Made by a program: the position numbers and the translations under genes. From Xestospongia muta (lineage: Eukaryota; Porifera; Demospongiae; Haplosclerida; Petrosiidae), in NCBI GenBank assembly GCA_963693285.1, contig OY848920.1, positions 3,237,135 to 3,301,134 on the forward strand: DNA of 64,000 bases, in the 5' to 3' direction. Shown piece after piece: positions 22,582 through 35,347 of the stretch; within the stretch, counting starts at the first letter, position 1; each line of letters opens with the position of its first letter. Below the pieces are notes generated by a model. It did no database searches, was not told where the DNA came from, and was given only the letters and a program-made list of their open reading frames with translations.

Positions 22582-23229
22582 TTATAAGAGTGGGTCTTTA
22601 TCTGTCCATACCTTTATTTGAGATGATGTTACAATAGACTGATCTAAGTGGTTTAGTAGATGACATAGGTCACCTGGCAGGGGAACTTGTGAATTGGTGA
22701 AATTACATTGTAGTGGTAGTCTGCTGAGGGCATCTGCATTCGACATACTAGTTCCTGGTTTATGTTTGATGGTATACTGGTAGGCAGCAAGTGTTAGTGC
22801 CCAGCGTTGGATTCTGGCTGAAGCCATAGCAGGGATTTGCTTAGATTTACTAAATAATTGTTCCAATGGTTTGTGGTCAGAATACAGTGTGAAATGAGTA
22901 CCATATAAATACTGATGAAACCGTTTTACAGAGAAGATAATTGCCAATGCTTCTTTTTCTAACTGTGAGTAGTTACGTTCTGCTGGTGTCAAGGTACGAG
23001 AAGTGAATGCTATTGGTTTTTCTGAATTATCTGACATTCTTTGAGCTAACACTCCTCCTATTCCATAAGGGGATGCATCACAATATAGTAATAAAGTTTT
23101 CCTGCTGCCAAAATGTACTAGCAGAGAAGAAGATTGGAAAAGTTGTTTAACTTTGTTGAAGGCAGTTTGTTGAGACTCTGTCCATGTCCACTTAGTACCT
23201 TTATGTAGTAGTAAATGTAGTGGAGACAA
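22582..23229 (-). pseudogene. Retrotransposon RNase H region
   Basis: An open frame of 215 codons with LLYCDASPYGIGGVLAQ (catalytic Asp), KEALAIIFSVKRFHQYLYG, YSDHKPLEQLF and NADALSRL, all RNase H hallmarks of Ty3/gypsy polyproteins. It overlaps the RT frame by about 29 bp in a different phase, so a frameshift separates RT from RNase H. Confidence 0.85.
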
Positions 23230-24199
23230 GTACTAAATAACTTTGGCAAAACTTGTGATAATAATTTACGAGTCCTACAAAGGCTCTTAACTCTGTTACG
23301 TTTGTAGGAGCAGGTGCTTGTTTGATAGCTTGTACTTTTGATGGTGATGGGTGCAGTCCTTTGTTATCAATAATGTGTCCTAAGTATTTTACTGAGGTCG
23401 TAGCAAAAATACATTTGGAGTGCTTCAATGTAATTCCTGCTGATGAAAGTCGTGACAACACTAGTTCAAGGTTACGTAGATGATCTGCTTCCATTTTGCC
23501 TGAGATTAGAATGTCATCAATATATACACAAACATTAGGAAGATCACACAGAAGACTTTCCATAAGTCGCTGAAAAATACTAGGTGCTGTAGAAATACCA
23601 AATGGCAAATGTTCATATTGGAATAGTCCCTTGTGAGTATTAATAGTGGTGAGCTTCTTTGAATCTGAATGAAGAGGCAACTGTTGATACGCTTGACTGA
23701 GATCTAATTTAGTGAACAATGTTCCACCTTGTAGAACAGCAAATATATCTTCTACGCAAGGTAGTGGGTAAGTATCAGATGTAAGGGCTTGGTTAACAGT
23801 AACTTTATAATCGCCACAGAGATGCAAGTGACCATCTCGTTTCAAAATGGGGACTATGGGAGCAGCCCAATCTGCATGTTGCACTGTGGAGATGATGCCC
23901 AACTTTTGTAAATGCTTGAGTTCTTTTTCAATTTTGTCTTTAAGACGATATGGCACTGGTCTGGCTCTGAAAAATTTCAGTGTGGCTTGAGGATGTACAT
24001 GAAGTTTAGCTGTGGTGCCCTGAAGTAGTCCCAATGTATCTGAGAACAAGGAAGAATATTTATTGAGGAGAGATGATAATGAAGATGAGTTCTGAAGAGC
24101 ATGAATGGAGTTCCAGTCTATTTTGATCTTTTCCAGCCAATTCCTACCAAAGAGGCTTGGACCGTGATCTTTCACAACTATTAACGGATGTGTATGCAC
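23201..24199 (-). pseudogene. Retrotransposon reverse transcriptase region
   Basis: A 332-codon frame. Seen in order: PVPYRLKDKIEKELKHL, GIISTVQHADWAAPIVPI, FTKLDLSQAYQQLPL, LPFGISTAPSIFQRLM, and the active site VYIDDILISG (YIDD). KCIFATTSVKYLGHIID and LRAFVGLVNYYHKF follow. It then runs into a wrong frame (SYLVLVS) before RNase H. Confidence 0.9.
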
Positions 24200-24455
24200 C
24201 TGTGACTGATAACAAAATTGACATTGTAAGTACCCATAATACTGAGACTCTCACCTGTATAAGTAGTAAGTGCAATATCAGTAGGTTGTAAGTTGTCCAT
24301 TGGTGAGCAATAGAACGAAAGGTTTCTTGGCTTATTATTGACAATGAAGCTCCAGTGTCCAGTTCCATAGACACATCAACACTATTTAGATTAACTGTAA
24401 TAACTAAGGGTTTGACTTTCCCAGGTAAAGTAAACAGGGTGTAGGTGTTGTGCAC
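24144..24455 (-). pseudogene. Retrotransposon protease region
   Basis: Contains VDVSMELDTGASLSIISQET, the retropepsin active-site motif DTGAS. The frame overlaps RT in a different phase, again indicating a frameshift. Confidence 0.75.
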
Positions 24456-24549
24456 TTTATTAGAAGGTGGAGGTCGGTCTGAGGTTGAGAGAGGGGATTG
24501 ATCTGAGGTCAGGGAGTGTACAAGTTTTTGTTGTGGCTTGCAGGCACCA

Positions 24550-25260
24550 GCGGGTTGTTTAGAGCACTACGAGAGGGTTGTCTTGAGATTGACCTAATTT
24601 TACTTTTGCAAGCCCTGACAATGCGCCCTATTTTACCGCAAGCTCTGCATTCCGCAGTTTTGAAACTACAAATATTTGCAAGGTGACAACGGTAACAAGT
24701 GTAACGCTTACTCTACAAATGTTGTACCGATGATGAAGAAACTGGAACGAGTTTTTGAAGGTTTGGAGCATCTTTAGCAGCTGCTTCAACGGACTGAGCG
24801 ATTTCGAACGCCTTTGTAAACGTAAGAGTTGACTCTTGAAACAAACGGTTTTGTATGCGAAGGTCATTAACTCCACATACAAGTCGGTCCCTAACCATTT
24901 CATTATAGTTTTCTCCAAATTTACAATGCTCACCTCGACACTTGAGCTCTGCTACGTATGTAGCTACTGATTCACTTTCCTTTCTTGCCCATGTATCGAA
25001 CTTAAAACGTTACATTATGACAGACGGCGCCGGATTGAAGTGCTTACCAAGAGCCTCAACTAGCTCGGAATATGATTTGTCTGCTGGAGTTCCTGGCTGT
25101 AAAAGACTTTTTAGTAACTGGAACGCTGAAGGACCACAGACAGTGAGTAAAATTGCTTTCTTCTTATTTTCGTCTTGGACATCATTAGCACAAAAATAAT
25201 ATTCCAGTCACACTGAGTAGGACGACCACAATTCGTGACTAGAGTTGAAGTATGAAAATT
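24550..25260 (-). pseudogene. Retrotransposon gag region (broken)
   Basis: Pieces in more than one frame. MVRDRLVCGVNDLRIQNRLF with LTFTKAFEIAQSVEAA is typical of Ty3 gag just before the zinc knuckles. Near 24600-24715 two knuckle-like stretches read CYRCHLANIC and CRACGKIGRIVRAC. The first lacks spacing residues and the second has Val where His is expected. The gag frame is interrupted by stops. Confidence 0.6.
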
Positions 25261-25313
25261 TCCCGTGGACTGCTGTCATTTTTACTTGTCAGCTTTACCC
25301 TCGTCGCCAATGT

Positions 25314-25455
25314 TGTAGCCGAGTTGCACGAATTTATTTTGACAACTAGTATTAATAATAATAACGACAACAATGAATGACAAAAACTAAAACTACAGAT
25401 TATATACACATACATTTATAAGGTTTCACGGAAGTCCAAAGGTTAAGTTACCACA
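25314..25455 (-). repeat. 5' LTR of Ty3-type element
   Basis: 142-bp direct copy of the left LTR (TGTAGCCGAGTTGCACGAAT...). In the element's own orientation this is the promoter-bearing LTR. Confidence 0.9.
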
Positions 25456-26612
25456 CTTTTCTATTCTCTCATCAGGAAAAAAGACAACATTCAGACACCA
25501 GAACAAAAATTGCATTTATTTAAATGATTTAAATTTTGTTTTGACAATATTGCCATTATTCATCAGATATTACTGATTTTATGAAGTTGTATAAAGACTT
25601 CTCCTAGTCCCCCACTTGAAAATTTTAGTTTAGTCAATACTTCACAATCACAATTTTAAAAATTATATATTACAATCATTCAAGTATACAATGTAGCATG
25701 TACAAAACATTTCATCTTGTAATTATAATGTCATAAGCAAAGTTCAATTATATATAGTGCAGTTATTCTCACAGATTATCTAGTTAGTTGTGAATGGTCA
25801 TATATCTGGCTAACTTTTTTATATTGTTATTTGTTAGGATACCTAACTTGGCAGGCATCGTGTATATACAAAATGATTGTGCAATGGTGTGTACTCATAA
25901 TCTTATGTCCGTTAGTGGTCTCTTTTGGCAATATTGGTCACTATTGTTCATATATATTTTTAGGTGAATGTGTCATTACAATACCTATATATAGCAATAT
26001 CCTATAATATCTGTAATCACACAGTCCCATATCTTTGTAGAATGATGAAATGAAACTGTTGGATCCCAAGAAAATTCTGTTGGTAAATATGAACAACACT
26101 GCTGTTGTTAACAAATCCTTCCTACATCTATTTGTGTATGTGATGCTATTGTCACATCTTCTGTCATATTGTTTTGTTGTATTGATGCTTTATCACAGAA
26201 GAAATCTCATTCACTTCAAAATAATACATCTAATGTAGTTTCCTCACAAAAATATTATAACAATATATCATGTGTCAACATGTAATATGATCAACACTCA
26301 CTGTTGTTGTTCTGCTATTATGTTGTACAGTGTATATATACATCACTCTATATAATTATTATCATATATGAAATATCTATGTAGCCAGTAGAGAAATAGC
26401 ATATACTAATGAGAATTAATGCAGTTAGGCTCCAATGTTTATTGGAGTTTAGGATTTATAGCGATTAGTATTAATTTCACATTAATGTATGACCTTCACC
26501 GCTGGCTACCTGTACTGGGTATATATCATTTATAGACCATTTTCATTAATTTCATAAATTATATTGTAGTACAATAGTTCCTAGCACATTTTTTGAGTAA
26601 TTTAACAATTCT
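25456..26612. other. No feature seen
   Basis: AT-rich, only short chance frames. The plus-strand 62-codon frame at 26050-26238 has no motif. Confidence 0.4.
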
Positions 26613-26776
26613 CTAATACAGCAAACAGTAATTTTTATTAAACAGTAAAAACAGTAAAATAATAACAATAAATAAGACTAATGCATTGTTGTGTTTTATT
26701 CTAGTGAACTGTTGATCTTTAGCAGCACTAAACTTGGAATAGTTCTCTCCTAGTATCATCATTCCTTTAAATAGAT
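26613..26776 (-). CDS. Candidate terminal exon with C-terminal membrane segment
   Basis: Phase 1 acceptor (TTATTACACAG) followed by 53 codons and TAG. It reads LFKGMMILGENYSKFSAAKD, then QQFTRIKHNN, then ALVLFIVIILLFLLF, a strong transmembrane helix, and an 8-residue tail. The phase fits a splice from any phase 1 exon of gene B (for example the Roc-COR exon). No transcript supports this, and another gene could own it. Confidence 0.35.
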
Positions 26777-26845
26777 CTGTGTAATAATAAGTATATATAT
26801 ACTAATAATGATAGTTTAATGACAAGAACATAAATCAGCATAATA

Positions 26846-26952
26846 TTACCGACAATACCTTGTCTCAGTTGAGTTGATTGTTCCTTTGCTAGTTGCAACT
26901 TTTTGTAGCTCAAGGTCTTTAGTTTCACTATGTAGCATCATTCCTGCTGCTC
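26846..26952 (-). CDS. Candidate alternative terminal exon
   Basis: Phase 1 acceptor (GTTATTAG) and 34 codons to TAA: AAGMMLHSETKDLELQKVAT, then SKGTINSTETRYCR. Its start resembles that of 26613-26776 (GMM followed by an acidic/polar stretch) and has the same phase. This suggests two alternative ends from an exon duplication. It has no membrane segment. Confidence 0.3.
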
Positions 26953-27924
26953 CTAATAACATACAAAAATAAAAGGATAAAAGATAATGTAGATACTGGT
27001 ACAACAAGGTTAGGAAATATGATCAGTCTTGACTATTTACACAACTCATGAAATGTACAACAGCAATAAACTATAATATAATTCTCTAATAAAGAAAATC
27101 CACTTTATGTGCACTAAAATTGGAAGTATTCCATATTTATCAACAATGATACTATGTTGATTACATGATGAATAACATGATATCTTATAAGCAGAATAAT
27201 CTATTCTCTTTCTTTGACATGACATTCTTAAAAATAGTTCCTGTTGCTATGGTGACATTATATGCATATTGTGGTTGCAAGAAAATTAATGTAAAGTTTT
27301 CATATTTGGTACACTCTTGACCTGGTTCAACTATTAATTTATGCTTACTATTAATTATAAAATATTATTATTTAGTAATTGTAACAGTAATCATTAAAAT
27401 TAGCTACATTGTCACCTAATGAAATTATTGAAAATTAATTAACAAAACAAGTCAACTAGTTTGGTTACACTATCTACATATCATATTACTTTCTTCATCA
27501 TCAATCTATTATAAGTGTTTTATTAACAGTAAATCACAATGTACTATTGATACTACTGATACTAATAAAGTACTAGTTCTTTTAAGATACATGCAGTTTA
27601 GAAAGGTATTGTAATCTATTTATCTACTTCATCTATCATGTTTCTATTGTACTATTTAGTATATGTATATTTTCATAGACATTTATTAACTCATTTGTCC
27701 ATCTATTTGTCCATTTATCTGCTGTTAATCCATTCATCTATTCAATTATTATTATGAAGTACTCAATGTTACATTATGTGGTATTACCTGTTCAATTAGT
27801 GATCAATACATACTTAAGTTATGATAAACTGGACTTTTAAGGATCAATTTAAATATATAAGAACCTACATGTACTAACAGTATAATTATATATTTACATG
27901 TTCATGAAATAATTAGTAAGACTA

Positions 27925-28400
27925 GAAGAGATGGTCAGGTGGTAGTAGTATAGCTATCTGTATTGTTATTACCAATCTTTACTATATTTGTAGGTGTGTA
28001 GCATGAACTACATTGACAGAAAAAACACTCTTGTGCTCCATGACTATGATATCAGTATTTGAATTAAAATCTTCACAAGCAATACTGAAAATCCTATTCA
28101 GATACTTTTTATGTAACTACAAATTCAGATTCCAATCTACACTCTTTATTAATGACTAAAATAAGTACACATAATAAACAGAAGGATTAAAGCACATAAC
28201 AGTGCATTATGTATAATACAAAAAATAATTTTTGGAGTAAAGCTACGTAGCTATATACCCATAGGTGTAGGTATCTAGTGAAGGGTTTTTTCTCATTGTC
28301 CTTTACTTAGTTTTCAATAATGTCTAGCATCATAGATGTACTATAGGACTGTAAATCTTTTGTACAGCAAGAACATGAATCATATGACAACCTATTATCA
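27925..28400 (-). pseudogene. FEM-1-like pseudogene fragment F3
   Basis: A diverged copy of the tandem-unit sequence at about 9650-10100. It reads IACEDFNSNTDIIVM on the minus strand. Near 28395 it jumps directly to sequence equivalent to about 10870, an internal loss of roughly 770 bp. Homology to the unit continues to about 28790, including a short (TA)n run. Confidence 0.5.
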
Positions 28401-28799
28401 TATTGCTGTCAAGACCAGATGTAAATGATGGCATTGATGTTCAAAATAGCGATGAGAAAAAGTACCAGAACAGAAGCCTCTATCAGTGATTAAGAAAAAC
28501 AAAGAGATAGAAGTTAGGAAGAGAAAGAAATGAGGTACAAAATGATGGTTTAAATGATCACACGTGACACACCCCTTTCTTATTCAAGGTTTGTTTGTAG
28601 CCACACATGACATGCCCTTCTTACTCCAGGCTTCCTTGTTGTTTTCCATTGCAATAATGGGAGTATCTTTCACGTGGTAATTGACTATGTATATATATAT
28701 ATACTTTTATACTGTTACTAGACCCCATCCCATAACCTAGACCCTAAAATGCTTGACCATATGATGCACAGCCACCAGTGAGCCACTCCTATTATTGCA

Positions 28800-29949
28800 A
28801 TATTTAAATTGGACACAAAGGGCACGCCATAGTTTCTAGCGACTAAGAGTATTAAATGGATGTGGTTTATACACCTGCTTTACATGGATCCAAATATATT
28901 TGTATGCATAAAAAGTTCATATTTTAGGTAATGAAGGAGGGTTGAGACAAGTGAGACCCCTAATAATTTTAAACTAATGTTTACGTTGGCCCTCCTCCAT
29001 TTATGTTTAAGTAAGTTATTTAGATTATGACAATTATTAGAACTAACATTATTTGGTTGATCTTGTTTCCTAAAACAATTACCTATATTTTTATTAAAAT
29101 AAAAGTAAACCTACTTTATGCACACAACTCTTGATATCTCAAATCATTTTTTTCCTATTCCACAGAGTATGTAGGAGTTGTTTTATAGTACATTCATTGC
29201 TTTACAATACTTTTATTCCTACAAAGTAGTTTTTTAATGTTTGTTAATGTTGATCTACTTCTGTCTTTTAAGTAGGTACTTAATTAATTAAAGTAATGAC
29301 ATAATGATTATACAATATATTTTATTTATCTTGTAGATTACTAAAAAGCAAATGAATTTTACTTCTCCTATATTGAACATTGCAGAACCATCAATTAAAT
29401 GCATTAAGACCATTAAAATCTCTTATGAATTCATACAAACTATATACTTCCTTCATTTTGTTAATAACACAATGTTTATAATTATATATGTAATTTTATG
29501 TAGTTTTATACTTGAATATTTGATGTTTAATTTCACTAACAATCTATCACCTGTTGTCTATCTAACATATGTATTGATGACTGACTAAAAATACATTACA
29601 TGACTAGCTAGGAATACTATAAGATTGACTAAGTAGAAAGTTAAGGCCATACTTTATGTGGTGCAGTGCTACACACTTGAAGTACTTACTGAACATACAT
29701 GAAAAGATATGAATACCTTTTGATTATCAACTCTTCTAATTGGTCTTGGTTTGTGTTAAATTAATATCATTAAAAGTAAAAATGAAGTATTATGGAATTC
29801 TTTATCTTCATCAAGAGCTTGTTCACTCTCATTTTAAATGGTTGTCACTTTAAATTGCAAGAACAATTAAACAGTATATTTCTTTAAAATAAATTTCAAT
29901 ACTAAAAAAAATTCTTATAGTATTAACATTATTTAATCATATTTTCCAT
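28800..29949. other. No feature seen
   Basis: Very AT-rich. The 78-codon plus frame at 29352 is hydrophobic, low complexity, and not supported. Confidence 0.4.
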
Positions 29950-31320
29950 CTAATTATAAAGAATGTCTTGACTTAAGTCACTAACGCTAACCACTGAGTC
30001 AATTTCTTGTTGTAACCATTCTTGAACATAAACTGGATCATGGAGGTATATGAATTTCTGAATACAAGGGAGCACATTAGAAGATTGATAGACAACTGAC
30101 TCTTTAACTATAACACTTGCTGAAAGGCAACAGAGTGAAGTGGTATTGTTCTCATTGTCTTCTAGATGGTGTCCAAAAAAGTCTACAGCATCATAATGTG
30201 CACCATATGAAAGTAAAATCTCTCATACAGGAAGAACATGGTCAAATTGTTGAATCATACGACAACCTTTCTCACTTACATCATTTACAAGTTCACATGC
30301 TCCCCATTCTAACTGAAGAATGAGAAATTGCTGAAAACGTTTTTGTTCATTTTGTAATGTATATGGAGACATAACAATTGTACTGTAGCTATTTAACAAC
30401 TTCAGAGCCAGCCTGTCTTCCCGATGTATCTAGGACACTTAGGCACCAACTCTCTTCCTAATTTTACAATATTAAAATCTGTTTTTTCATCACTAGACTG
30501 TGCACTACAGTGTTTATATAGTAGTCAAATGATGCCGCACCAGAGCTGTGTGAATCCTTAGATTTGTGCAATTGTAGACATAGACTCACCCACTCTATTA
30601 GATCACTCTATAAAGTGATCAATGTACTAGTGCTGACATGCATGGTTGAGGCTTTGTTGAGACAATGTACAAATTTTCGCATGTCATAAAAACACATATT
30701 CACAGCTTTTTGAAGAAGATTCAATGCAGTTGTCACAGGTAAATTGGCCATCTGTAAGCTGTGAAGAAACATCTTGGAACCTCTAGACCATAGGAGAAGA
30801 CATTTAACAAAGTTTTCACGATCACTCTCCTTGCAAAACACTTCACCATAATGAAACAAATACTGTATTAGTGTACTATTACCATATCCAAGACATCGTT
30901 CCATGATTACCAGAGTTTTAATTGATAGAGAGTTCTCTCAATCCTTTCATTATTAATGTAGTCAGCTAGCTTCCCTAGTTGATCTATATCCTCTTCACTA
31001 ATTGCTATATGCTAAAACAGGTGAAAAACAAGAAGGTAAATCAAGATCATCTTTGGCATCTAGTGCTTTTTTGAAAACATTTGGCATTTTTGAAAACCAA
31101 ATGTATTTCCAAGATAAGATTCATGAAAAAAACAAGAAGCTCTTAGAAGATAAAAATCAACTTTATGCTCAGGTAGGCAGTCAGAATGTAACATTATTAG
31201 GTCAATATTATAAACCTAAAGAAATCTGACATTTTATAATCACATAGATAAAAAGCACAAGGGACAGAGCTGCTACCTGACATCATTGGAGATACACCCA
31301 GTGATAGTAGATAGTCTATC
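29950..31320 (-). pseudogene. FEM-1-like gene F4, probably degenerate
   Basis: Read on the minus strand: DAKDDLDLPSCFSPVLAYSN, EEDIDQLGKLADYINNERIE, then MERCLGYGNSTLIQYLFHYG with KCLLLWSRGSKMFLHSLQM. These match the FEM-1 TPR region (ER.LG.....Y...Y......F..C..LW..AL). The C-terminus reads SLCCLSASVIVKESVVYQSS and ends at TAG 29950-29952, like the FEM-1 'L.CLAA..I' end. Single-base frameshifts (near 31075 and 30930) and loss of the N-terminal ankyrin exon, of which only a remnant at about 31262-31320 remains, suggest a pseudogene. Confidence 0.55.
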
Positions 31321-31439
31321 TAGATAGTCAGCTAAAATGTATACAACACAAATTTACAATTGAATTGTCTTCAGAATTTAGTAGATAAATTGTGATCATA
31401 AGTACTAGTAGCTATAAGCTAATCCAAATTAATACATAC

Positions 31440-31660
31440 TTGTCAATTCAGTATAATAATAATCCAGCTATATAGATCTACACTCCTCAATTCTAACTAT
31501 ACGTGTCTCCAATAGAGACCACTTTGTAGTTCTATTATAAGTAATAATTACTGGATTTGGTTCAAGAGCAAACAATACAGATCAAAATCGTATACTTCCG
31601 TATTCTGTTACGCCCACTTAATAGTTATTACTCAATACAACAAAATTGAACAAACAATAG
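31440..31660. repeat. Conserved segment S1 upstream of F4
   Basis: Sequence from ATCCAAATTAATACATACTT through GTTACGCCCACTTAATAGTT. It recurs at 50570-50800 and, more diverged, at 62450-62680, each time just upstream (on the minus strand) of a FEM-1-like locus. It begins with a death-domain-exon remnant and may include the promoter. Confidence 0.5.
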
Positions 31661-32341
31661 CAAATATATTGAAAAAAGTATACATGTACAATTAGTTAAC
31701 AACTGGTTTTAACAATAAGTCTGTTATTAACAGAGCATTTACGAGGATCTCTCTTCTAGGATATTGAGGTATGTATCTGTGGAATTAATAGATAACAATT
31801 ATATACAGTAACTACAGAATATATCTAACTACCAATATAACACCTATACATATTATTTAGTCTAACAAGAACTATTGTACATATATTTGAATTGCCTTTT
31901 CCAAAAAGACAATCATTAAATGAAAAAATATTGTCCACAAATCCAGGTATTGTCAATTGTTCAATAGAACAAACTTTACATGAACATATCCACATACCAT
32001 GTACATACTAGTATTAAGGTAACTAGTATACTTACTATACTATACTTGTTGATACATAATAACATCACTTATATAGATTTAGCACTCTCACTTACAAAAT
32101 GAGGAATAAACGTTTGTGGTCACAAGTTGTTTACATAGTTAATAATGTTCTAAAGCCAATTTTATATAAACCATATGAAATCAAGAGCCAGTATACTAAC
32201 ATTATATCTAAAAACAACCAAGTTATGATTAGTGTCAAAGTTTAATATAGATCAATGTCAGTTAATAATATTGGGCTATTCTTAACTAAAGGGTCTACTC
32301 TATATACCTGTATATATTGATATATGGACAATGTAACTTAC

Positions 32342-32637
32342 CATTGTCTTCAGATAATCTTTGTATTTACTAGCTACATCATTTAGTCCAATAGTTGTTA
32401 AAGCATCTAATAAACTTCTCCTTGTTGCATTTTGAGCCTTTTCCTCAAGCCACAACTGATACATACTAGTATATTTATGACATTTAGCTAGATTGACCCT
32501 GTCCAGTTGTAGTATCACACCTAACTGATTATACTCTGACGTTCTGGCATGTGTAGTTAATTCTACAATTGGAGGTTGTTGATCCAAGAGATGATCTGGT
32601 AAAGTAGATACATGTACAGCTCCTTTAACTACATCAT
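32342..32637 (-). CDS. Gene B: C-terminal death-domain exon
   Basis: A 296-nt exon, phase 1 acceptor (TTTCATATTAG), phase 0 donor ATG|GTAAGT. It reads DVVKGAVHVSTLPDHLLDQQ, HARTSEYNQLGVILQLDRVN, then TSMYQLWLEEKAQNATRRSL and SKYKDYLKTM. It is a paralogue of 14810-15105, 51463-51758 and 63720-63988. The helix 1 Trp found in the others is Tyr here (EYNQLG). The next acceptor (TTTTGTAAG at about 32095) would give an immediate TGA because the short last exon of genes C and E has an 11-base deletion here. Confidence 0.75.
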
Positions 32638-33289
32638 CTAATATGAAATGGAAAAATATATAATTTAGTATTGATATAACAAAATGAACTATTCTTTGTA
32701 AAACAATAAAACAAGTGTAATTATGTTATTGATATAACACATGTATAGATGATAAGATAAAACAAAAGGTACAACTAATAATGTGGGTGTGTCATCAAAT
32801 CAATTGCAAATGTGATGTTCTTAATTACACATTTGATGATATAATTAATAATGCTAAGAGTTTGTAGATTTAAATTAATGATGTTTAGCAGACTCTAAAT
32901 CTATGGCTGGCTCCAAAACTAAGGAAGGTTGTACATGTGTGATTTATAAAGAGAGCTAGATATGAGGTATAGGACCATTTTCTTTTACAAAACACTCAAA
33001 CTCATGTACATGTATATAACATTATATTATACTATGATATCAGTGTTAGGTGGTCTACAGTTTTAGATAACATGTTATGTAGCTGGTTAAATATTTGTAA
33101 ACACAGATATTAATTGATATGTACAGGATTTCATATATTGTCTGATGATACTTATCAGGTGTCAATGTTAATATGGTCAATTTAGAAATTATATGACAAC
33201 AGTTACATAACAAAAACAACAATCTTAATGAACTTTAGATATATATGTACTTTTGATTACTTTACTTTTTTAGTCTAATTAATACTCAC

Positions 33290-35347
33290 CTCTAAACCAT
33301 GGTAGCTGACGTGAGCTATCGGTATGACTTGCTTTACAGCTGTCTTGACAAATGCGCGATAATTTGTTTTTACTTAAACTACAAAAATGTTCTGAAGCTT
33401 TTTTAGGGCAATCAGGTATCGTGCAGTAAAAATATTCATCGACACTTTTCACATTAGCCATATATCGGAATTTACTTATCACTTCATTGATTCCTGTGTG
33501 GATAATATCTTGTAAAGTGAAGCATTCTGCAGAAAAGCCAGAATAATATACTGCAATCCAATAAATACCATCAACTAAAAGAACACTACCAAAATCAGTT
33601 TGTAAAGTGATGACATTACGATAACGTGGAGTAGAACGTAGAGGACGTTTCAGTTGATATCTTGGTGGATCTTTACGATGTAGAAGCTTTACAACTAATG
33701 CAGGGAATACACCTCGAGGAAGAGGTTTCATATCCCAAGACAGAATGAGAGGGTCTACATGTTCCTTAAAAGGAGGCGATATAGACTTGTAGTCAGTGGA
33801 AGAGGTTGTAGCAAAAACTGCGGGAAGGAAGTATTTTCCTTTCTCAGGTAGAGAGGCCATTATAAATAAACTTGTCATTAACTTGAGAAAATCTTGAGGT
33901 GTAAACTCAGGATAGAATCCTTGTGATAAATGTGAATTGGGTGATGTTAACAAGTCTTCTTTAAATGTTCCTTCATCTTTTAGTTCTTCATGAGCAGCAT
34001 AACTATGTATAGGGATACCTTCTTCCTCCAAGTAATCAACAACACCAGGAAAAGAGATACTGATTAAATCAGAGAGTTTATTGAAAAGTGGCTGTGGATG
34101 AAGGAACACTACATTAGGTAATATTTTAGGAAAGTACAGAAAGATGGTCAGATCATGGTAGTAGTTTAGAGCTGCTTTGATGTCACTAGCATTCATTTGT
34201 AAGGTCTTACCAATCTCTAAACAATTAGACAGACTTACAATGTTGGATTTAGAAGACTTTTGGAGCTCAAGTTGAAACAAAAACCATCGAATAGGAATTT
34301 CTGCCTCAATATAATATTGGCAGATTTTCTTCCGAATTCTAGTAGCCATTTTCATCTCATCATCACCTCTGCCAATAGTATTGACTGGAAAAATTATTTC
34401 ATTTCCAGCTCTGCGATGCATAATTGTGATTTGCCGATATTTATCTAAAGCTGACGAGAGAATTTCATTTTTCTTTTGGAGAGACTCATAAGATTGTAGC
34501 ATTTTATCAAAGAATGTCCCTAGTACTATGTAGTAGGGTTCTTGAATGTGTTTGATGTGAATGTTTGGTAATTCAGGAAAATCAACTGACAATACTGAAC
34601 GAAATGATGATTCAAGAAGTTGTAAATTTGTGATCTGTTTATCTACTGGTTCACCAATTAGTTTTCCCTCGACACTGTAGAAGAATTTAGCTTTGTCCTC
34701 GAGCCTCTCAGTTAGTTTGTGTGTAAGAATATTGACAGAGTGATATCGTAACAATGTTGGAGCAATGTCTATAAATGCAGCCTGACCACCAGTATCAACA
34801 CCATATATCCAGTGAGATTGATAAAGGTCTTCAGACTTCTCTACATAGGCTAAGAGGTCAATGATTTCCTGAATTATAGTAGGTTTTGGTAAAGAGTTCT
34901 GATCAACTGTTTGATCATGTCCTGCTGTGGTTGATGATTCAGAATCGTCACTATCTGATGTTTCTTCTTGTTGATCTGTTGGGTGATCAACTGATTCCTC
35001 TAATGACTGGTTTATTGGTTTGTTTTCTGATGAGCCAGGTTTCTCTACTTCATCTGGTGTGAGAGGACGAATGCTATGTTTAACTCCTTGAGTAATTATT
35101 TCTTTAAGAGACTCGTGGTCTACTTTATTCCACATGGAATCATCACCTACAGTGGCAGATATGATCCTTGCTTCTTTTGCTGTAATTACTGGAGTACTGT
35201 TATGGCAATTTGGAGGATCTTCATTATAAAGCAGGTTTAAAAAGGATGACTTGCCAGTTCCAGGTGCACCTGAGACAGAAAACTTGGTCCACTTAGCAGT
35301 GACGTAGCCCTCCTTCATAGCTTTGTCCAGTAACTTTCTGTTAGCAC
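33290..35347 (-). CDS. Gene B: Roc-COR GTPase-like exon (686 codons), intact
   Basis: Fully open, phase 1 acceptor (TATAAATTAG) and perfect donor G|GTGAGT. P-loop SVSGAPGTGKSSFLNLLYNE; acidic insert EETSDSDDSESSTTAGH; G3-like WIYGVDTGGQAAFIDIAP; COR-like IPIRWFLFQLELQKSS, YYHDLTIFLYFPKILPNVVF and LHPQPLFNKLSDLISISF. The last about 100 residues contain LLVDGIYWIAVYY and a Cys/His cluster (YCTIPDCPKKASEHFC ... CQDSC) that could bind zinc. It is the only Roc-COR exon here with both flanking gene parts visible and no stop. It is probably a GTP-controlled scaffold flanked by death domains. Confidence 0.88.

Larger units (their letters stand above)
21192..25455 (-). mobile_element. Ty3/gypsy LTR retrotransposon, decayed
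   Basis: A 4.26-kb element read on the minus strand, flanked by direct LTRs of 145 bp (21192-21336) and 142 bp (25314-25455), each TGTA...CACA on the plus strand. On the element strand the first sequence after the 5' LTR is ACATTGGCGACGAGG, a usual primer-binding region. A purine tract AGTGGGGGAGA precedes the 3' LTR. Gene order gag-PR-RT-RNaseH-IN is the Ty3 order. Flanks (TCTCT left, CTTTT right) do not form a clean target duplication. Confidence 0.9.

Noticed and set aside
31002..31229. Plus-strand coiled-coil-like frame
   Set aside because: It overlaps minus-strand FEM-1-like sequence, and the corresponding frame in the other copies is not kept.
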